DNA from: Liolophura sinensis
Lineage: Eukaryota; Mollusca; Polyplacophora; Chitonida; Chitonidae
Assembly: GCF_032854445.1 (NCBI RefSeq)
Contig: NC_088299.1
Location: forward strand, 5,491,001-5,555,000
Direction of reading: 5' to 3'
Length of the DNA: 64,000 nt
In this document: in pieces, positions 24,476 through 36,299 of the stretch
How the letters are laid out: every line of letters begins with the position of its first letter
How positions within the stretch are numbered: the first letter of the stretch is position 1
Notes under the pieces: generated by a model
The model's database searches: none
Told to the model about the DNA's origin: nothing
Seen by the model: only the letters and a program-made list of their open reading frames with translations
Translations under genes and position numbers: made by a program

Positions 24476-24740
24476 ATAAATAAATAAATTAGTCTCATTT
24501 ATCTCGTTATATATATATTTATAAACGTCTTGTACACACATTTGAAGCAAACAATGTTATACGTAAGTAATGCATACAATCTCAGCCTCCAGTATATAGA
24601 ATGTATTGGTCAGCCTCGGGCAGTCATAGAGTATTATCAGCAAATAATCGAAAAAAAAAACACAAGAAATATGTTCCTTGAAAAAAAGCCAAAAACTAAA
24701 TCCATTTACGGTGACGGGTTTTCAGAATGGTTTGTATCAA

Positions 24741-24994
24741 TTTATTTTATTTATTTCTTTAATTTGTATTTTACGCCGTACTCAAGAATATTTCACTTAC
24801 ACGGCTGCGGCCAGCATTATGGTGGGACGAAACCGGGCAGTGCCCGGGGGAAGCCCACAATCATCCGCAGGCTGCTAACAGACCTTTCCACTTATGGCCG
24901 GAAGGAAGCCAACATGAGATGGGCTTGAACTCACAGCGACAGCATGAGAGGCTCCTGTGTCATTGCGCGTGCTACTCACCTCGGCCACGGAGGT
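24741..24994 (-). mobile_element. SINE family A, near full length
   Basis: Runs from TTTTACGCCGTACTCAAGAA through GTGCCCGGGGGAAGCCC to the reversed head CTCACCTCGGCCACGGAGG. Confidence 0.82.
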
Positions 24995-27900
24995 GTTATC
25001 ATAGTAACGAGGTATGATAAGTTTAGATTAACACACACGTGTACATGAAAGAAGCAAGAAAAGAGCCGATATAAACTATTTAAAGAACAAACCAGCCTAT
25101 GGGAATACCACTGGGTGTCAGAGAAAAAGTATGGTTTTTGCTAAAAATATCAGAATTTAAAAGAACATAACAGAAGAGAAAAATAACGAAAATAATATTT
25201 TACCGTCGCCGTTGTGCAATCTATGATTCCACCCTTCTCTGTTTTAGCTAAGATGATATCATTTGCCTAAATTTGAGAGGCGATAGAGAGGAAAGGGATA
25301 TAACAGCGTTCTTGAAAATGCTCTAATCCCCAGAAAAAAAGTGTGTGAATCTCGCACTAACTTAACAAAATATCCCGCAGTGAACCCAAGCAAAGACAAA
25401 TGTCCATTTTAAGAACTCATTATTGTGACATCTTTATGCTATTTTCAGCATAGTATGGACTTTACCACCCGGCCCCGTTTCATCACTCCCAATAACAAAA
25501 ATAAAGAAATAAATGAAATGTGCAGTTTGCACAACTATATGTGAGATAAATATAGAGGCAGTAAACAATAATTGTATGCATCAATTATATTTCAGCGAAG
25601 AATAAATCAATATTATTGACGTCAATGCCGAACTAAATGGCCAAAATTAGATTTAAAATGTGTGTTGGGAAGAGATTGGGGCATTGTTTTCTTTGCCAAC
25701 GTCTAATTCGGTAAAAACATACACAATTGTCCGGAATAAAAACAAACGTAAATTCGACATTCGATGTGTTTTCTTTTGTTTTAAAACGTAAACTTTTCTT
25801 CTCTAGGATAGCGGTAGAAGAAGCTGATTGGTTACTAAGGAAACCAGATATTCATGAACCAGCCGTTAACCATCATGGACGTTCAGGGCGAATATTCGCA
25901 AGACTAATTTCGAAAACAGCGCTCAACATAAAGCACCGAAGGGCTTGAAAAGTATATTATGCAAGAAATTATAAGACGAATTCATCCAAAAAGACGCAAA
26001 CAACACTTTTCAATGATGACAGAGATACCCAAGGAATTTTCTTGTCGAATAACTTAACTCTGCATCAAAATTCTCTTTCTTGCCATGTTACACGTAGTTT
26101 ACAATTAAATGTGATTTATAAATTTATAAATGTCAGTTGCGCTTTGATTGCAACTGTTCATATATCCAATAATTTACCTATAATTGCTGTCGCTGCTTTG
26201 TTTTGCCTAATGCCGCAATGGTGCCGTGGTGTGTACATTTTGCTGCTATTTAAGCATTTACATAAACAGATGGAATAAAACCATAACTGGGCTAACTTGC
26301 ATTTCACCAGTTACGTGAGACCACTTGCCAATTATCACATTGTCCTTGCTGTTCTGGTTTTACTCTCAGTATGTCTTTTCTTACGCCATACCCCGAGTGA
26401 AATTGAAGAAACTTGGAGTAAATGAACTTGATGAAATATCCTTGACATCCGCTAACACGGCCTCTCCCAACAAGCGTTAATTTCCGAACAAAATAAAGAC
26501 TGTCGTGAGAAATACTAGACAATGGAGAACATACACTCAGAAAATTAATCTGTTAACTTTAAAAGAGAGTCTGTTATCTTAATAATACTAGAATATATTC
26601 TGCTATAGCAAAAGATTATTCTGTCAAATATAACACACATATTCTGTTCAGTCAACATAAAGATTCTGTTAGATTTACAGGATGTTATGTTGAGTATGGC
26701 AGAATATTGTGTCATGATAACAGACAACATTCAGACAACAGACTTTCTGTTAAAATCAATAAAATTGATTTTTGTAGCATAACCCACCTTACAAAAGCCG
26801 ATCGAAGCGGTGTACTATTTTGTTCTTTTCTATGATGCGTCACGGTTACTGTTTATGTGTCCCCGTATGGCCAAACATTTCTCACGCAATGTGCTGCACA
26901 GCAGCTAAGAATGATGTGTTTTCTCATGACATGGAAGCGACTTTATACGGCGGGAAGTGTTGTGCGTTAAACTGCCATAAATGTGAAAGCGGGAGAAAAG
27001 AAATGCAGGACTAGACAGTTTTGTTGTTTTGATTTTAATTTATAGTTTCAGCTTGGAATATTATTTGCACAACGAGATGCAGTGAACGCAAAATGAAGCG
27101 ATTAAAAAAAGTGAAAGACGATAGAACGCTGTGTCAAATAAATAACAAAATAACAGATTGAAAGAGAACAAGAGCAGTAAGAGTGTCCTTGTTCACAGTA
27201 CTTGGGCTTCATGATTTATATTTTGATAACATGACGGTGGAATTACTTTCCGTTCAATTACATTGTCCACAAATTGTGATTTTGTGCAACATTGTTCATA
27301 GCTTTATTCATAATCGTCTACCCGATATCCAAATATTCATTCTAAAACTGTCCCATTGTATTTATTCAACAGCATGTGTTTGTTGTCGATTTTATATCAA
27401 AAGGAAAACAAAAAAAAAACGCGTTAAGAAACGTAAATACATTTAAACGATAAAGTAACGAATAAAAACATGGCCTATAGTCGTAGAGCTAAAACGAGCC
27501 AAATCCAATTCTCTGCGGTTGGAACCTGCAAATGTATATGGTTATAAAAGGATTTTGGAGCGTTCGAGGCCAGCTATAGACAGGAGCCAAAATCAATTAT
27601 TATTTGTCTCCCACTTCAATTTCAATCAGCATGTAAGCCTAAGCATGTGCATTGTATGCCAAAGGGGAATTAGCCAAGTCTTCGCAGCGCGAATGGTTCC
27701 TTTTCTTTCGCAGTCTTGACAGTTAAGGCCTACACATTGTGCGAGTGCGATGATGAGAGTTCAAAGTTTAAATCCGGAAATCCTTTGTCTGGAAACAACG
27801 AGATGGTTCCTTCTCAATTTCTTGGCTTCCAGCTAGATGGTTCGTGAATAAAAATCAAGAAAATCAAGCAGCTATTCAGCAAGTTTCGATTAACATGTCA

Positions 27901-29530
27901 GTCTTAATAAATGGAACTACGGCTAAACTCGCAGTATATGTTCGGAATCACACCATATCCGCTTGCTCAATAAAAACTCAGCAGAGCAAGACTGGCACCA
28001 GGCTGTAGCTTCCTGCACGGTGCCTGGACGGACCTGGGAGTATTGAACGTGTTCCAAAAAAGGACAAGGCCAAGTGCACTAGTTCCGGTCAACGCAGGCG
28101 ATCTTATCTCAACTCAATATACTGAGCCGAAGGGAGCCTGGCCAAATCTTATCACTTCGCATTCTGCCCGTCTTCGAAAAGAAATAACATCTAGGGGCCA
28201 AAGTCGAAGCTTAAACCTCAACAGTTCAGAATGTCAAACGACGTCAAGAAGGAATGCTAGAGTATGATCTGAGGATTCAGTGCAGCCGGGCTTTTTCCCA
28301 CAAACCGCAAATCGTTCTTAAGGGTTCTTAAGACAGCCGCGTTTGAATTTAGTCAGTGATTTCTCAAACTGTGCCCGGACCTGAGAAGCCTCTTGAACAC
28401 GTCAAAAATAGCGGAAAGCTTACAAATGACAACACTGTGTAAATGTCGCACTGTACACTTTATCCTATACACTACAGAATTTGATACAGGGTGGCCATGA
28501 ATGCCTGCTTAGAAATCGTAAATTCACTGCTGGAAATCGTACACTACAAGGGAGTGCGCTGTTGATTTTGGCTCCTATCTGATGCGTTTTATCCGTGTTT
28601 GCTTGTCATATATTCCATCAAAACATGGCTCGTTTTTCACACGCGTACGTCTGAACTTGCATCTAGATGAGCATTGTATTTTTCCTTGGCTTCATCGCCC
28701 TTGTCACAACTAGACAAAACTGTGGCCCTTTTCATTCATCACACATTACAGTGAGTGGAAAACGTAAATACAAGTGCGTGTTGAAAACCTGCTAAATGAG
28801 GTATATATATAGCATTAAATGAGCTATTTTACGAGTGTCAATCAGTTTAGACAAGCTGTGGACGACAATCGTGGATTGCTTTGAAAAACACAGATACTGA
28901 ACCAGTTACATGCTAGACAATATAATAAAATGGGCATATACACTAAAACATTTGTGTTGAAATTTAACACAACCGGTGTTGTTTCGTGTAATACAGAAAT
29001 GTGTTACCCCAGCACAAACATGGGTTAAATAGATGTGAGGTACACGTGTTTGTCTCACAATAAAAGAACTAAAACACAAACAAGACCTTGTGTTAATTCA
29101 ACACGAGAAAGAGTTGTTCAAATATGCCGCAAGGCTTTTGTTGGAAAGAACACAAGTGTGCCATCATACAACACAAGTGCTTTTGGAGTGTATTGAAAAC
29201 CAAGATAAAACAACCGTTTCCAGTCACACGTTAGGAGTGTGCATACATTATGACTACTCATGTGTGATGTATCTTGTTTATAATACAACCAAAAATTATC
29301 AGCCTATATATACATATAGTTTAACTGAACACGATTAATACGTGGAATATGCTTTGAAAGAAACTAGCAAAACTCGTGCCGGTTTGAACATGCAGAATAT
29401 GGATGATTCTGCTAGCCATGGGAAAGGAAACCAGTGCGAATTAAAAAAAAAATACATACCATGGTCATGAACAAGAAGAAAATCCCAAACATGATTCGCT
29501 ACGTATAATGATACCGTGCTTTTATGAAGA
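24995..29530. other. No gene recognised
   Basis: AT-rich, SINE-poor stretch. 26540-26750 is loosely repetitive in ATTCTGTT words, and 28940-29235 is rich in AACACAAG. No plausible exon was identified. Confidence 0.5.
28940..29235. repeat. AACACAAG-rich degenerate repeat
   Basis: Dense ACACAA/TTGTGT words, including the dyad TGTGTTGAAATTTAACACA and TGTGTTAATTCAACACG, in about 300 bp. No unit length could be fixed. Confidence 0.45.
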
Positions 29531-29533
29531 CCG

Positions 29534-29662
29534 TAAACCTGCGGATGGTCGTGGGTTTCCCCAGTGTTTTGTCCACTTTCCTCCCACCATAATGCTGACC
29601 GCCGTCATATAAGTGAAATATTCCTGAGTACGGCGTAAAACACCAATCAAATAAATAAATGA
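29534..29662 (+). mobile_element. SINE family A, 5'-truncated
   Basis: Starts at CCTGCGGATGGTCGTGGGTT and keeps the 3' half to CGGCGTAAAACACCAATCAA and a CAAATAAATAAATGA tail. Confidence 0.78.
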
Positions 29663-29719
29663 AGATCGCAAAACGGGTTTGTGGTAGATCTCACTCCAGT
29701 CAAGCAAGATGCACCAATG

Positions 29720-30045
29720 GAATTCCATGAGCACCAGACTGGGCTATATGACCAACAGACAAGCGGGTGTGACTCGTTGGGGCAACATACATGTATATGA
29801 CACACCAGGGGCTATGATTCGGTGCGTATGACCAACAGGCAAGAGTCTGGAATCTGGTGGGCAACAATAGAATTTCAATAAAAACAATAGAAACCAAGCA
29901 AACAAGACCCTCTGATTTGGTGGGCAGACAAGGGACTGGAATTTGCTGGATAGCAAAGGTTGGCAAAGGTTTGGCAAAGAGACAAGGGGCTATTACTCCG
30001 TGGGCAATTCATATGGCGTACAGACAAGGGGATGTTATTCAATGT
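29720..30045. repeat. Degenerate ~30-60-bp repeat
   Basis: Recurring words ACAAGGGACTGG, ACAAGGGGCTATTACTC, TGGTGGGCA and TATGACCAACAG(A/G)CAAG suggest an old, diverged minisatellite. Open frames across it have no recognisable product. Confidence 0.5.
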
Positions 30046-30350
30046 ACGATGTATATAACGTACGAAATTAGGACGGAATCATGCCAAGAAATGCAGTCAA
30101 CAGTTTTCAAGGATGTTGGAAACACGGACCGAATGTTGTTGGCGAATGATTAAAATCAGACCGTGTATCACGCTATTATATGCTAGTCGATAAGAAAATA
30201 TGTATCTCATTTGCGTTTTCATTTCAACTTTTCACATATCTAACGTGGCGATCTTATTCAACCACGATGAAATAAACGGCCCTAGCCCCTGCTTCAGCGG
30301 AATTAGACACAACCTTGAAGCAGAACAAAAGACTTATAACTGGTATTCGG

Positions 30351-30491
30351 AACTCCGGTTGGACGCTGTTATCCGGGCACATGAACGCTACAATCACAAT
30401 TGAACTGTTGTCTTTCAAAGTATTTGAAGGACAACAGTTCAATTGTGCTTGTAGCGTTCATGTGCCCGGATAACAGCGTCCAACCGGAGTT
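30351..30491. repeat. Hairpin with 66-bp arms and 9-nt loop
   Basis: 30351-30416 (AACTCCGGTTGGACGCTGTT onward) pairs with 30426-30491 with only about two mismatches. The loop is AAAGTATTT. Unrelated to the SINE families here. Could be a snap-back duplication, a MITE core or a small-RNA hairpin. Confidence 0.92.
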
Positions 30492-31562
30492 ATTACACAA
30501 TCATTTATACCTGTCCCAGCCATATGAACTCAGTGTAGTTCTATACTTACAAGGCACATTGTGATTGGGTGTAAACTACCCTTCAATGCTTGTGCGTCTC
30601 TATAATGATTTAATTCTAAAAAAAACACTGGTTTCTGTGGTGTTTTCTTACTATATTTACATGCATAACAAGTCAAATTTTTTCCAGGCCAGTTATTTCA
30701 TAGCAACAGTCATGCCATTTGTCGTCGCATGTGAGTTTCAACAATTTTTCTAAGGTGGAATATTCCTGAGCACTGGGCAAAAGATGGCTGTGCACAGTTC
30801 CAGCAGAAAATTCTCTGATCTGCGATCGTTTAAGTAGACCAAAATCATACTGACTGGTTCCGTACATACTGCACCGAGCCAAACACGCTACAGATATTAG
30901 CATAAGCGAACAGTGTCCACGTTGGCTCCGTCGTGCTTTTCTATTACACGCCAATCTATTAGGGTCAACCAAATAGTTCGAGAAGACGCAGGTGTAAATT
31001 TAGGTATCCGAGTTCGTTAAATAGTTGTAGTGTCGTTACCGTAACACTCGAATAGTTCCAGTATTCGCATTAAGAAATTCCACTACCTTACATTGAAATG
31101 CCTGTAAACAGGCCGTTCTATCATTAGCCCACAACGACACCTGCCTGATCCATGGTATCAATTTCCCCTCAATCAGCACAGTTATGTTCAACAACAAATC
31201 TTAATTAAATCTCGACTTTCATTATTAAACAGCTTAATTACTGTGTCAGTGATAGCACCGAATAGGTCAACAATGAACTTCAAGTAAAGTCAAAAACAGC
31301 ACCTGACTAATGTTTCTTGCCCACTGAAAGACTATACCATTCAAAGTATCTTAAACCGGCATTAATTTTTTTTTTATTTTGTTCAACCCAGTAAAAGTTT
31401 AGTGAAACTTGGTCTTGACACAACTTCAGCATGTCTCCATTATCGAGGGCAAGATGACGTCACGTTTACTTCAGCTCTCTAACGTCGAAGGTATTTTCGG
31501 CATAATAGTCAAAGCAGTCTAAGCAGTAGACTGTGGCAGATAAAAGTTGTGACGCTGAAGGC

Positions 31563-31616
31563 TAATCTAGCCATTCGACTGTCGCTGGATAATCTAGCCA
31601 TTCGACTGTCGCTGGA
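31563..31616. repeat. Exact 27-bp tandem duplication
   Basis: TAATCTAGCCATTCGACTGT plus CGCTGGA occurs twice head to tail without change. Confidence 0.95.
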
Positions 31617-32694
31617 CTTTATGCTTCCGTTTTATAGGGCTGGCTTGTAAGATGAAAGCAGTGCTGATCTAGTTATTGCCGACGTCAAAGAAAGCACCTT
31701 GGCATGAATACGGCGTTTCAATACGTTTACTGTATTTTATAAAAGAAAACAGAAAAAAAAATTCCCTTGTATGCGAAGAAAGGCGAAGGGGCGAAATTTA
31801 AATTCTTCAGATGTGATAAATTCAGAGAAAAAACTATCATAAGATTTATTTAATTTTAAGAATTGTCTGGTCAGATTCTCATCAGTTCCATAAACCTTCG
31901 GCATCCCTAATGAATTTTGCACTGACTCTGATATTTGTTATTTAGAAATTGCTGACTAGGCCTAATAAAGTTAAAATCAACGACAAAAATGTATTTTCTG
32001 AGATGAATACTGTTTGAGCCGAGACAGTATGCGACTGTCGGACATAGTTTGTAATACTGTCATTGAATATTACACGGCTTGTAAATCAACTAATTTTATG
32101 TCTGTGGTGGTGAGTAAATGATACAGACCTGCCCCACAACACTTTGTGAAATGGCCCGTCGGCTGCACATAATGATGTCTTATGCAGTAGTTGCATGCAT
32201 TATCATATCTCACTTCATGGAGTGAATGGGTAAAGGCAACGTCACAACTTAGGACGCGCAATCTGATAGCAACGTGTTTGATTGGATAAAATTCCCAAGA
32301 TGGCTGTCTCGAATCATACCAGCTCGAGCATCCTGCTGTCAATTGAAATGTGTTATAGCTAGGTGCTGTGTTGTCCTATAAATCTGTTTTCCTTACAACA
32401 GCCCTCAATTATCGCCGATATTGTCTTTTCGCCATATTTTATGGACAGTTCTCGCTCTTCAACTTTGAAATTGACCGATTGATTCCTCAGTTCATCAATT
32501 ATTCACTCTATGATTTTTAACACAGTATATATTTTGAGTGATATTTATGGCTATGACGGAAATGGCAGGAGACCTATGTGGCACGAAGTCCACTGCTTGT
32601 CTTCCACCAGAGTGGTGGGGATATCAGTATGTCACGCACGAGAAAGCCTGTCAGTAACACGCCAAAAGTCAATTATTTATCCCGCCGGTCACTT

Positions 32695-32782
32695 GGGTTT
32701 AGTACGCCTATTAACTGACCGACATCGCATAAGTGAAATATTATTGAGTATTGCGTTGGACAATCACATAAATAAATAAATG
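32695..32782 (+). mobile_element. SINE family A, short 3' relic
   Basis: Degraded: GACCGACATCGCATAAGTGA, ATATTATTGAGTATTGCG and an ATAAATAAATAAATG tail. Confidence 0.55.
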
Positions 32783-33232
32783 AATTCATTATAGTGGCAT
32801 CCAAGAGATGACTTCATATACTTTTGTCGTCCTTCGGTAGTTGAGTTAAACGTCGTTTTGGGAATTGGCCTTACGATTATTGACCTCAAGCATCCATTTT
32901 GGTTGACGGCTGGTACATGAATGTCTGTTTCGACTCATATATGACAAAGATTCCAGTGCTTACATCGTTTGTATTCAATGGATTTATTCTGTTTATCTTG
33001 CTAAATCTATTAATACAGAATATGATTTAACATTTTCATTGCAGCATACAGATATTAACGTCTATGAACTTTTATGCAATATTATACAGTCGCTGGTTTG
33101 GATTCAATATTTGCAAGAAATGCTGATTCGGTAGAAGTGAAAATCATGTCAAATGCATAAATGCATATAGCTTAATATTCCAGTTAACCGTCTACTTAAC
33201 ATATATAATATAGATGGTAAAAGGCCCTCGTT

Positions 33233-33956
33233 AGTACAGTGCAACCTCGCAATAACAACCATTGCACAGGTGTAATATTTTTTTATTATTGCGATGAACA
33301 ACAATAAAAAAAACAAAAAAAATCCAAAACCACGATTTTTAAACAGGTACAGAAACAGTGTTGACAAAAACTGCACGCTGGTTATCAAGCCACTCCGTAC
33401 CCACCCACGCCACCCAAGATTTTTTGTTTGCAATGCGTTGCGATCTTAGCTGCGCACGAACACCATTCATGAAGAGGGGCCTAATGACAAGCGCAGACTG
33501 CAAACGCAAGAAAGAAACGCTAAGAAATAACTTGCTTTCACATCAAATATCAATCAATATCTTGTTTGTTCGGTAAGTGAAGGTCATTTAGTTGTTTGAC
33601 TCCTCTGTCTAGTAGTGCACATTGTGCATAAATCCCTTTCACAGTGATTCCAGGCTCTATATAACGCCATACTGAGATCGCTTGGTCTTGAAACAAAGAA
33701 CTTGTGCTCTGACTCGCTTTGTTCATGGGGTAATAAGTGTTCAACGTTGCACGTTGGCTGTTGGACGCAGTCCAGCCTTCACTGAAGACCCTTTGTCTTC
33801 CACAATTGTATACATACAGAGTGCACATCTTCAGTACAGTGCAACCGCCCAAATAACAACGATTGCACAAGTGTAATATTTTTTATTATTGCGTTGAACA
33901 ACAATAAAAAAACCCCAAAAATCCAAAACGACGATTTTAAAGAGGTACAGAATCAG
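33233..33956. repeat. Pair of ~125-bp direct repeats around a 470-bp spacer
   Basis: 33233-33358 and 33832-33956 share TACAGTGCAACC, ATAACAACCATTGCACA(G/A)GTGTAA, GAACAACAATAAAAAAA and GGTACAGAA, differing at scattered bases. The arrangement could be a miniature LTR-type element, but no primer-binding site or target duplication was recognised; a segmental duplication is equally possible. Confidence 0.75.
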
Positions 33957-34164
33957 AATAATTACTATTTCTCGTTGTAGTTTTCTCTCGTTTTTTCTTA
34001 CTTCTTGTAGCAATCCAAGGATATTCAGCATTAGACCTACATGTAAACTGTCTCCACATTTGAAGGATTTTTTGCTACACACAATGCACTAAAAAACTAG
34101 TGTTAATTTAACAGAACGAATGAAGACAAAATGCATTGTCACTATGGAAAGTACCGTCATATTC

Positions 34165-34595
34165 AACATAATATCCAGAATAATCGGCTGCATTAACAGA
34201 ATAATCGGCTGCAAAAGCAGAATAATCCGCTGCAATAAAAGAATAATCTGTGGCAATAGCAGAATAATCCCTTGCAATAACAGAATAATCCGCTACAGTA
34301 ACAGAATAATCCGCTGCAATAAAATAATCCGCTGCAATAACAGAATAATCGCTGCTATAAGCATAATAACCCGCTGCTATAGCAGAATAACCCGCTGCAA
34401 TAACAGAATATTCAGCTGCAATAACAGAATAATCCGCTGCCATTGCAAAATATTCCGCTGTAATAACAGAATATCCCACTGCAGTAACAGAATAATCCGA
34501 TGCAATAACAGAACAATCCGCTGTAATAACAGAATATCCCACTGCAGTAACAGAATAATCCGCTGCAATAACAGAATACATTGCAGCATCACTCA
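34165..34595. repeat. 21-bp tandem repeat, ~20 copies
   Basis: Unit AATAATCCGCTGCAATAACA plus G. Because 21 is divisible by three and the unit lacks stops in several frames, long open frames appear on both strands (171 codons plus, 157 minus), encoding simple heptad repeats. No start context, splice signals or flanking coding sequence support a gene. Confidence 0.93.
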
Positions 34596-35224
34596 GACGA
34601 CACTTTCTATTAAATTACAGCTATTTTTAGAGTAGTTTTCGCTTTCAATTCTACTTACTTTGGCCAAGTTGCCACAATCACTAATTTATTGAAGAAATAT
34701 TCTTGATTAGGTGTGACAACAAAGAGCCAACGTGACTTTCCCGTCTGGTCATGATTTTAACTTCAGTGTCACTGACTGGAGACAATTTAGTAGCGAGTTC
34801 GACTGATTATAAAGACAGCTGAATGTGGGCGACACTCTAAAAGAAAGAGACTGTAACACAATATAACCAGTATTTATAAGAGTTACGCATGAGTTACAAC
34901 TTTTAATAGGGTTGAATTACAGGCCCCAGAGCTGTATCATTGAGGCAATACACATAGCGTTCCATTCCGCCATTCATGCTTTACCCTATATATACCATTA
35001 TTTCTTCTAACTAGTGTGCCACTTTGTCTGCTCTTTCTAACCAACTTTCATGTAATTGTAACATGAATACGCACTTTCCTTTTTTCACGTGGTTAGTCCA
35101 TCTAATAAAGAATATATAATATATTTACTTTTTCTTAAAAACGCCTCGTTATATACGAGACGAGAAATCTTAGACCGGACGAGCATTTCGGATATATTGG
35201 TTCAAATAATTGGTTTCCAACGTT

Positions 35225-35545
35225 GCAGTTTATTTACCTGATAGGTATCTAACGCCATGCACAAGAATGTTTCTCATACATGACGGTGGTCAGTTTTATG
35301 GATGGAAAACATCGGAGTGCTTGGAATAAACCACTGCCCTTTTGCAAGTTACTGACGAACCTTCCCACATGCGACGCACAGACACGCACGTCATATTTAG
35401 TGAGAGACGTGGTCTTGAAGGCAAACGGCCAAAAGCACGTCGTCGACCAGGGCCACAGAAGCTGTGATAACGGGGAAACTACAAAATTCCCTCTGCAGGA
35501 CCGGGTTTTGAGGGCGTACGTCCTGCCCTATAGCGCTTGAATCAC
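35225..35545 (-). mobile_element. Older dispersed repeat (family C), long copy
   Basis: TGACGGTGGTCAGTTTTATG, AATAAACCACTGCCCTTTTG, GACGTGGTCTTGAAGGC and GGGGAAACTACAAAATTCCC line up in order with the copy at 40305. Confidence 0.55.
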
Positions 35546-35900
35546 CAGAACATAGCTTGCTCCCCGTCCGCATTGTTCAATCTTACTGCGGTCTGAACAG
35601 GCCCATTTTCTCTCCTGCCTGGGCACTTCCGCAATATTGCAACGATATCTTGGGAGAACATCCAAAATCCTAGACAAAGCTGTGCAGAATCTGTCTCCTG
35701 AATGTTCCCCTGCTCATATGTTACAATGGCATCCACATCGGCATTCTCCGTGATAAAGGCATGTCTACATATATCGACGTCATTCATAGATATGTCCAAA
35801 CTATTCCAGGCATGACGGATATTATTAAGTACTCTGTCAGGTTGCACGCAGCCACTTGAAGCTTTGCGCAGAAGGAAAAGATAAAAAACTATGATTAGAT
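35542..35900 (-). CDS. Unidentified protein-like open frame, possible terminal exon
   Basis: Open for about 110 codons upstream of a TGA at 35542, with a balanced, non-repetitive composition (SLDISMNDVDICRHAFITEN, then QLCLGFWMFSQDIVAIL). A pyrimidine-rich run (TTTTTTATCTTTTCCTTCTG) followed by CGCAAAG precedes the most protein-like part near 35865, which would suit an acceptor. I do not recognise the family. It lies between a diverged dispersed repeat (35225-35540) and the 40-bp array, so it could be a gene fragment, an unknown mobile-element ORF or chance. Confidence 0.22.
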
Positions 35901-36299
35901 TTGAGGTAGCAAGGCTAGCAAAGAACTCGCCAGCAGGATACACAAGAACGCACAATTTCAACTTAATACATAAAGTATTTCAAACCTGTATAGCTTAAAA
36001 TGAATTCTAATGCACAGAAGTGACATGAAGGCCGGGAATTTTAGAATTTATGGTAATTGACACACATACAAGGGCGTCAACGATGGAACAAAACATCCAC
36101 CTTGTGCTTTTGGGCATTGGATGTATGCAAACTTTGAGCTCAGCACATACGGTATCAGTACTGATTATGACACTAATCTTAACACTTACACTAAAACTGC
36201 TTTAACTGTTATTGAACGCCGATGCCAAGGCCATGGGTATAGGACAGACGATTTGCCTTCACTTTGTACGGACGAGATAAGAGAATGAAGTAAGCTTAT

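Larger units (their letters stand above)
30495..33230. other. No gene recognised
   Basis: Contains an exact 27-bp duplication (31563) and a SINE relic (32695). The 90-codon minus frame at 32070-32342 is cysteine- and histidine-rich but matches no family I know. Confidence 0.5.

Noticed and set aside
34108-34635. Opposed 157- and 171-codon frames
   Set aside because: Both come from a 21-bp tandem repeat that lacks stops; no gene context.
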